A stretch of DNA of 64,000 nt from Leptodontidium sp. MPI-SDFR-AT-0119 (Eukaryota > Ascomycota > Leotiomycetes > Helotiales > Leptodontidiaceae). Of the stretch, positions 58,710-64,000 are shown one piece after another; the stretch's first letter is position 1, and every line of letters starts with the position of its first letter. The notes beneath the pieces are model-generated. The model was not told the DNA's origin, ran no database searches, and worked only from the letters and a program-made list of their open reading frames with translations. Location of the stretch: positions 930,001 to 994,000 of the forward strand of contig JAHLEZ010000012.1 in NCBI GenBank assembly GCA_020726505.1. Reading direction: 5' to 3'. Made by a program: the position numbers and the translations under genes.

Positions 58710-60580
58710 GATTGCTCTGAATGCGTTCTTTGTCTCAAGGAATGACAAGAAAGAAGTATACTAGGAGGGGAGGGAAAATAACAATGAAATCGCATCTCGG
58801 CAGACTAGGCTATGCAGGATGGATTGATTGGTCGAAATGCGCCACTTTCCTCCTTATCGGGAGGCAGGTGAGGCAGATGAGGTCAACAAAGCAGCAGGAG
58901 CTATTGGTCTCTAATACAATTCCACAACCACATAAGTAATCCAAAAGGGGAGAGCAAATTTGAAAATCCTGTACTTGAATTAGCTATTTGCAATATTGCT
59001 AGACAATTTGGACATTGTTGATATTTCATCGTTTTGTGGTTAAACGATCTGATAGCCCTGTTACACCGTATCTTCGCACGAGGTCTGGTGAGGTCATAAA
59101 AGCAGCGATAAAGCAAGCAAGCTAAACCAGTGATTGGGCCCGTGGTTGATCCCCTATTCGCTTCATTTAAGACGGCATGGTAAAATCCGAGGAAGAGGAT
59201 CATGCTCCTCATGTTAAATAAACAGTTTTAGAGTGGGAAGAGGCTTCCTAAATGCAAGTACTAGTTATCAGATTACTATCGTCAGGTCGCCATCATGTTA
59301 GGCTGTGCTATCTTGCTCCTGGGCCCTTAATATCAAAACACTTCAAACCTTTTTGAAGGTGAGTGGTGCTTTGACATCAAGCTAACAAGAAGGAACTGGT
59401 GATCTTGCCTTCACAGACTGACCGACCGGCAATGCTTTTCGAAGGGACATTGATTCGAGAACAATCCGAAGGGTAGTGAGGCATGGGAAGCAAGCAAGCA
59501 TACGTGCATACATGCAAACACACATATATATGCAAAGCTCAAGATCATCTAGGAAGTCTCCGGGGCTACAGTATGCTGCCTTTGCATTTACAAGTCCCAT
59601 CCCCTCAGAAGGTGGAACAAATCCTCAATTCAAATTTAATATCAACGAAATTTGGCTGTGCACAGCAAAAGTATAGAGAACGGCTCAAAAAGACACTCCG
59701 AAGTTCAGAACAGCTGTTTCTAGTCATGGGCTGGATGTTTGACTGGTCGCCTAGAACTGATGACCTGGTCAGAGTTCCATGTGCACTTGCTTGTCTCTGG
59801 CCCTTCAGTAATAGCTTGAAAACCTGTCTCAGGTGTGACACTGGCTCAAACAACGTTTTAGGTCCGACAAAGAGATAGTCTCCATCCGTTTTGTGCAATC
59901 GACTAGGAAACGCATTTGGGTGTATATCTATTCAGAAGCAGAACCTTGGCATTACTTCTCGCGGATCTTAGACTGACTGGTCTCCAAACCAAGGAAATTA
60001 AACATTCCCGGCATCGGGAAATTCAGACTGAACTGATTCCAAAGACTAAAGCTCTGTTACTTGACTTCGAATTCAAAGCATCTTACAAGTCGAGCCATCG
60101 AAGAGAGTCCTCTATTGAGAAAAGAAAATCTTCGGAAGTCCGGAAGAGTGAAAGAGCTGGACATAATCCGAATATCGGAGGCCAACAAGTCAGCCACTCC
60201 GTGCAAAGTCTCCGGAAAGTATCCACCTAGCTCCACTTTATCAGCTTTCAACCTCCCTCGCATCGATTCAACTAGATCTAGGCATAGATACAGATACCTG
60301 CTTAGAGGATTATACGGTCTAGAGTACCATCCCACTCTAGAGACAAGAAAGTGGAGCCACCCCTGCCGACAATCAGTGATTATTTAGCCAGGGTCTCCAG
60401 GAACAAGAAATCCCCAACTTCGTTGTCTTCTGAAATTCAATTAATATTTTGAACTTTGCGAGAGAAAACTGGATCGCGGATGAGAATTATACAAAAGCTA
60501 TTTATCTTCTAATGAACATTTTCTTCTTTCTTCGGGGCAGATCCCAGCAGATCCTAGCCTCTTCCATGACGTTGGAATCT

Positions 60581-60838
60581 CGAGGCCAGCCAAATTCGTC
60601 TCCGGTGAAGCGATGACTACTCAGGCAGGTAGGTAACCTTCGCTCTCTTATTACCTAGATATGTCCATAAATAAGAGCATGCCTAAAGTCGCTAAATCAT
60701 TTCAGAACATTGTCTTCAAAGAAAAGCCGAGCTCGGGTTTAAGTAAGCCTTAGTTTGATCTTTAAAGTGAATTAGATACCTAGGTAGGTAGTAAAGCAAC
60801 TCTCTTTTCTTCACCGGAGGCGAATTTGGCTAGCCTCG
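60581..60838 (-). mobile_element. MITE-like element, copy 2 (258 bp)
   Basis: The same terminal inverted repeats as copy 1 (CGAGGCCAGCCAAATTCG on the left; CGAGGCTAGCCAAATTCG as the right-end complement). It is flanked by TCT on both sides (60578-60580, 60839-60841). The internal part is the reverse complement of copy 1 with scattered changes. The right repeat diverges after about 29 bases. Confidence 0.8.
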
Positions 60839-61280
60839 TCTCGGTCGTATTTATTTCCCCGCGTGCCATGGGCGAACCCCACCATGCCCCCGCTACCCCA
60901 CACTGACCCAATCTCCGGCGAAAATTTCATCCATCATTCAGGACTCTAAAGAAGCTTCTGAGCTTAAGCTTCGGTCCCGGAACTTTGGCAGAAGTGCAGA
61001 ACTACCAAGACATGTTTCGGGCCTTTTCATCCTTGCCAAGACATACATTGACGTTGTTTTGATCGGCTACACGTCGGATAGTGTCGTCTTGGGACGCTTG
61101 AGGGCTTCTGGGGGTGGACTTCTTGCTGTCAAATGACTCGGGATGAACTTTAATTCTTGCTGGATAGGCGAGTCGAAGCCGATCTGAACTGCCAGGCTTT
61201 CAGATCGTGGAGATGCTTGCTTAAGCAGCTAGTTGTGGGGACGAAAGAATATCATCCAAGCAGATCTTGACTTGGGGGCA

Positions 61281-61288
61281 TATAGATA
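61281..61288 (+). promoter_or_regulatory. Possible TATA box of carboxylesterase gene
   Basis: TATAGATA lies about 110 bases before the ATG at 61396. Confidence 0.35.
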
Positions 61289-61395
61289 CATGGAATTGTT
61301 CCCCAGTTGTCTTGGTTTGTCTCATCTCAACTCTGTGTTGACTTCAGTTCGGAAGCAGTTCGCCTAGCTAGCTACTGGACCAACCTCACCCTACA

Positions 61396-63172
61396 ATGTT
61401 TAGTCTATCTCCCTTCTTCAAGGCGTTGCCACTCAGCGTGCTTACCTTCAGTACATTGTCCTTTGCTCAAGATGCCCCTCCCACAGTAAAGGTCCTGAAT
61501 GGCACCTACTCCGGTACTCATAGCTCTGCATACAATCAGGACTACTTTCTCGGAATTCCATTCGCTCAGCCGCCAGTTGGCGATCTTCGGTTTCGTCAAG
61601 CACAGCCCTTGAATGTAACTTTCTCTGAGACTAGAAACGCCACAGAATACTCACCCCAATGCATGGGCTACGGCAGCGATCAATGGGTCCTTGGAAACAT
61701 CATCTCAGAAGACTGTCTAACACTCAATGTTATTCGTCCTACTGGTGCCCAGAACCTCCCGGTTGGAGTTTGGATTCACGGTGGTGGCAATACCCAAGGA
61801 GGAAGCCGTGATCCAAGATACAACTTGTCCTTCATTGTAGAGCAGTCAGTCTACGCGAAGGCACCATTCATCGGCGTCAGCATCAACTACCGTCTTCAAG
61901 CATGGGGATATCTCTTCGGCAAAGAAATCATGGAAGCTGGCTCGGCAAATATGGGAATTCGGGACCAGCGTCTGGCACTTCACTGGATCCAGGAGAATAT
62001 TGCTGCTTTTGGAGGTGATCCTACCAAGGTCACAATCTGGGGCGAGAGTGCTGGAGGCAACGGAGTAGGCGCACAGCTCGTTGCCTATGGAGGGCGCGAC
62101 GATGGGCTATTCCGAGGAGCGATTGCAGAAAGCGGGGGACCAACTGGATCCATTCGATATCAGACTCCAGAGCAATGGCAACCAAATTACGACCGTATTG
62201 TCAATGCGACAAATTGCAGCACCACGGCTGACACACTTGCATGTCTCCGAACAATCGACAGAGACGTGCTAAGCAATATTCTCAACAGTTCCGTCACAGC
62301 TAGCGCATCCTGGGGCCCACAAGTTGACAATGATTTCCTGCAAGACTCAGGCACAAATCTGGTTTCTAGTGGGAAATTCGTCAAAGTCCCATTCCTCCTT
62401 GGCCGGAATTTCGACGAAGGTACTTCCTTCGCCCCCAGGGGAATCAACACCACGGAAGAGTTCCTCGAATTAGTCCAGTCAGCAGGCCCTGATAATGCAA
62501 CAGCACTTACGATCGCAGCTCTCTATCCAGATATTCCTGCGATTGGAATTCCAGCCACGCTTGTGGGCCGTCCACCGCCATCTCAGGCTGCTCTAGGAGT
62601 GCAGTGGAAGCGCGCAGCGTCCTACGTTGGAGACCTACGACAACACGCTTCACGCAGATTGCAGGCTCAGAAGTGGGCAGAATACAATGCTACTGCGTAC
62701 TCATACAATTTTAACGTCTTCACCGCTGGATTTGACGCCACAGTTGGAGTGGGTCACTTCACCGAAGTCGCCTTCATGATGTATAACATTGCTGGGCAGG
62801 GGTATAACGTTGTAGCGACGAATCCGTTCGAGGGCAAGCCAGAGACATACAAGCAACTTGCAAAAGTTATGTCGAGGATGTGGGCCAGTTTCATTGTTGA
62901 TCTCGACCCGAATAATGCTGCGGGCGGTGAGTTTTCTTCCACTCGTTCTCGCTTACCCGCTTTCTTTGGTATCACCAACAATCTTGAACTTTTGCTAACC
63001 TGAACGATGTGTAGCGGGTTGTGTCAATTGGCCAAAATACACACTCGATAATCCTAAAAATATTGTCTTTGATGCCAACGTTACTAGTCTTGCCTACGAG
63101 GAGCCGGACACATACAGAGCGGAGGGAATCGCATACATCATTGACCGACTCGCTACTGACTATGGACGATGA
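61396..63172 (+). CDS. Secreted type-B carboxylesterase/lipase
   Basis: Carboxylesterase B (cholinesterase-like) family alpha/beta hydrolase. Exons 61396-62926 and 63015-63172 (GT-AG) give 562 aa, the usual size. A signal peptide is clear (FKALPLSVLTFSTLSFAQ). Family motifs are FLGIPFAQPPVGDLRFR, EDCLTLNV, VWIHGGG (oxyanion hole), ANMGIRDQRLALHWIQENI, and the nucleophile elbow IWGESAGGNGVGAQL (Ser218). The acid is probably Glu341 in RNFDEGTSFAP and the His is 454 in GVGHFTEVAFMM. The last exon ends CVNWPKYTLDN and DRLATDYGR. Many NxT/NxS sequons fit a secreted glycoprotein. The natural ester substrate is not evident. It lies next to the second TIR element, about 560 bases upstream. Confidence 0.93.
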
Positions 63173-64000
63173 GCATGATCTGAATTTCGATGTGTCTGAG
63201 AATTGTGCAATGTCCTGGACACCGGGTTTTTTCTTACATTTTGCATAATGTAGCGTAATGAGAATCGAAGAACATGCCAACTAGTTCCACACGAAACGAG
63301 GGGCCCATCAAACTCTTCATCAACATCGACTTTTGCGTCAGGCAGCCTGCTTGTCGATCTACCCCTGTGTGAATTGCTACCCCAGCTTCCTTAAAAACCT
63401 ACTTGCCTCACACGCTCATAGATTTCCCTGCACCTTTTATGCAGAAAATAAGATTCAGCGGGAGCTGAGGATGCTTTGAAATACGCTTGGGCTGCCGTGC
63501 TAGCTATTCTCAAACCGTGATGGCATCCAATTAGAACCCTGAATGGAAGAGACAGCGCAGGGAACTCAATGATAATTAAATGGCTTCCCGGCTTCCATAA
63601 TTAGAGCCTAGTTCACAAATCTTCTGTAGGCTCAAGGAAGTAGACCTTTATCCCTAGTCTCAAAGGAGAGGCCTCTCTACCTGACGAGTGCATCTTGCCC
63701 ACGCGCAGTATTAGTCATGAAGCCTACCTAGGTATACCTTCCACTGGTGGGTAGCATGTATAAAGGCGGTGACTCAGGTTGTGCCGTTCGCCTTTGATCA
63801 AAACACAAGCCTGGTGAATGAAGCCAGGTGCCGAGGTCGTCCCGAATCGCTTCATGCAGGCTGGACCCTTATAGCAACCAATAAAGCTAAGCTTCGAAAC
63901 AATCACTGAATACTCTGCTGTCTAAGACCGTTTCAAACACCCCGAACAGAAACTAACATCATCCAGGACAGAACCAGCGCAGGTCAGGGCAGCGGTATCA
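63173..64000. other. 3' flank and window end, nothing recognised
   Basis: Only short frames; no motif, repeat or RNA gene seen. Confidence 0.55.

Larger units (their letters stand above)
58710..61395. other. Intergenic region holding TIR element 2
   Basis: It contains the element at 60581-60838 and the carboxylesterase promoter. Frames at 59.4-60.4 kb overlap on both strands, lack motifs and mostly lack an ATG; no gene is supported. Confidence 0.5.

Noticed and set aside
60061..60387. 108-codon plus-strand frame near element 2
   Set aside because: Overlaps open frames on both strands, no motif, and lies in repeat-rich non-coding DNA.
1..64000. Biosynthetic or defence gene cluster, CRISPR, phage-type systems
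   Set aside because: The window is fungal nuclear DNA with mixed housekeeping genes; no repeat-spacer array, no polyketide/peptide synthase and no cluster logic was seen.

Overview
This window looks like nuclear DNA from a filamentous ascomycete (Pezizomycotina). The genes are split by short GT-AG introns of about 45-135 bases, many with CTAAC- or CTAAT-like branch sites. The gene set is fungal: nudE, Ste23, Tip41, a GH7 cellulase and a UBP12-type protease. A Leotiomycete (Helotiales-like) origin is my guess from overall similarity and is not proven. Exon boundaries were read by hand from protein continuity, and all coordinates refer to coding exons, not UTRs.

Layout. 1-7 kb: the 3' end of a delta-12-type fatty acid desaturase, an APC-family permease with six exons, and the dynein regulator nudE. 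7.2-12.4 kb: a long gap with no supported gene and several simple repeats. 12.4-19.5 kb: the complete acetyl-CoA carboxylase gene (ACC1, 2281 aa). 21.6-23.1 kb: a Ser/Thr/Pro-rich single-pass membrane protein. 25.4-30.2 kb: a UBP12/USP15-type ubiquitin protease. 32.8-36.4 kb (minus): an insulysin-family metalloprotease (Ste23). 40.2-41.6 kb (minus): a secreted GH7 cellobiohydrolase-like enzyme without a cellulose-binding module. 43.0-48.6 kb: a dense housekeeping block of TIP41 (minus), Aurora kinase (plus), ATP23 (minus) and glutamate 5-kinase PRO1 (plus). 49-50.8 kb (minus): an unrecognised basic, disordered protein with a motif repeated three times. 51.2-54.1 kb: two head-to-head relatives of the Gfd2/YDR514C RNase-H-fold family, one frameshifted. 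54.9-56.8 kb: a class-3 lipase-like protein. 56.8-61.4 kb: two inverted copies of a short TIR element around a small three-exon membrane-protein gene. 61.4-63.2 kb: a secreted type-B carboxylesterase.

There is no operon-like biosynthetic system. Most genes are single-copy housekeeping functions, with accessory material at 51-61 kb. The observations I would follow first are: (1) Ste23 reads through only if a GA-AG intron is removed from inside the codon of its catalytic glutamate; (2) the TIR element pair with 3-bp target duplications; (3) the 100-aa membrane protein whose first coding exon is only four bases; (4) the Gfd2-like pair, in which the broken copy keeps catalytic residues and the intact copy has lost them; (5) the thrice-repeated motif in the 605-aa protein.
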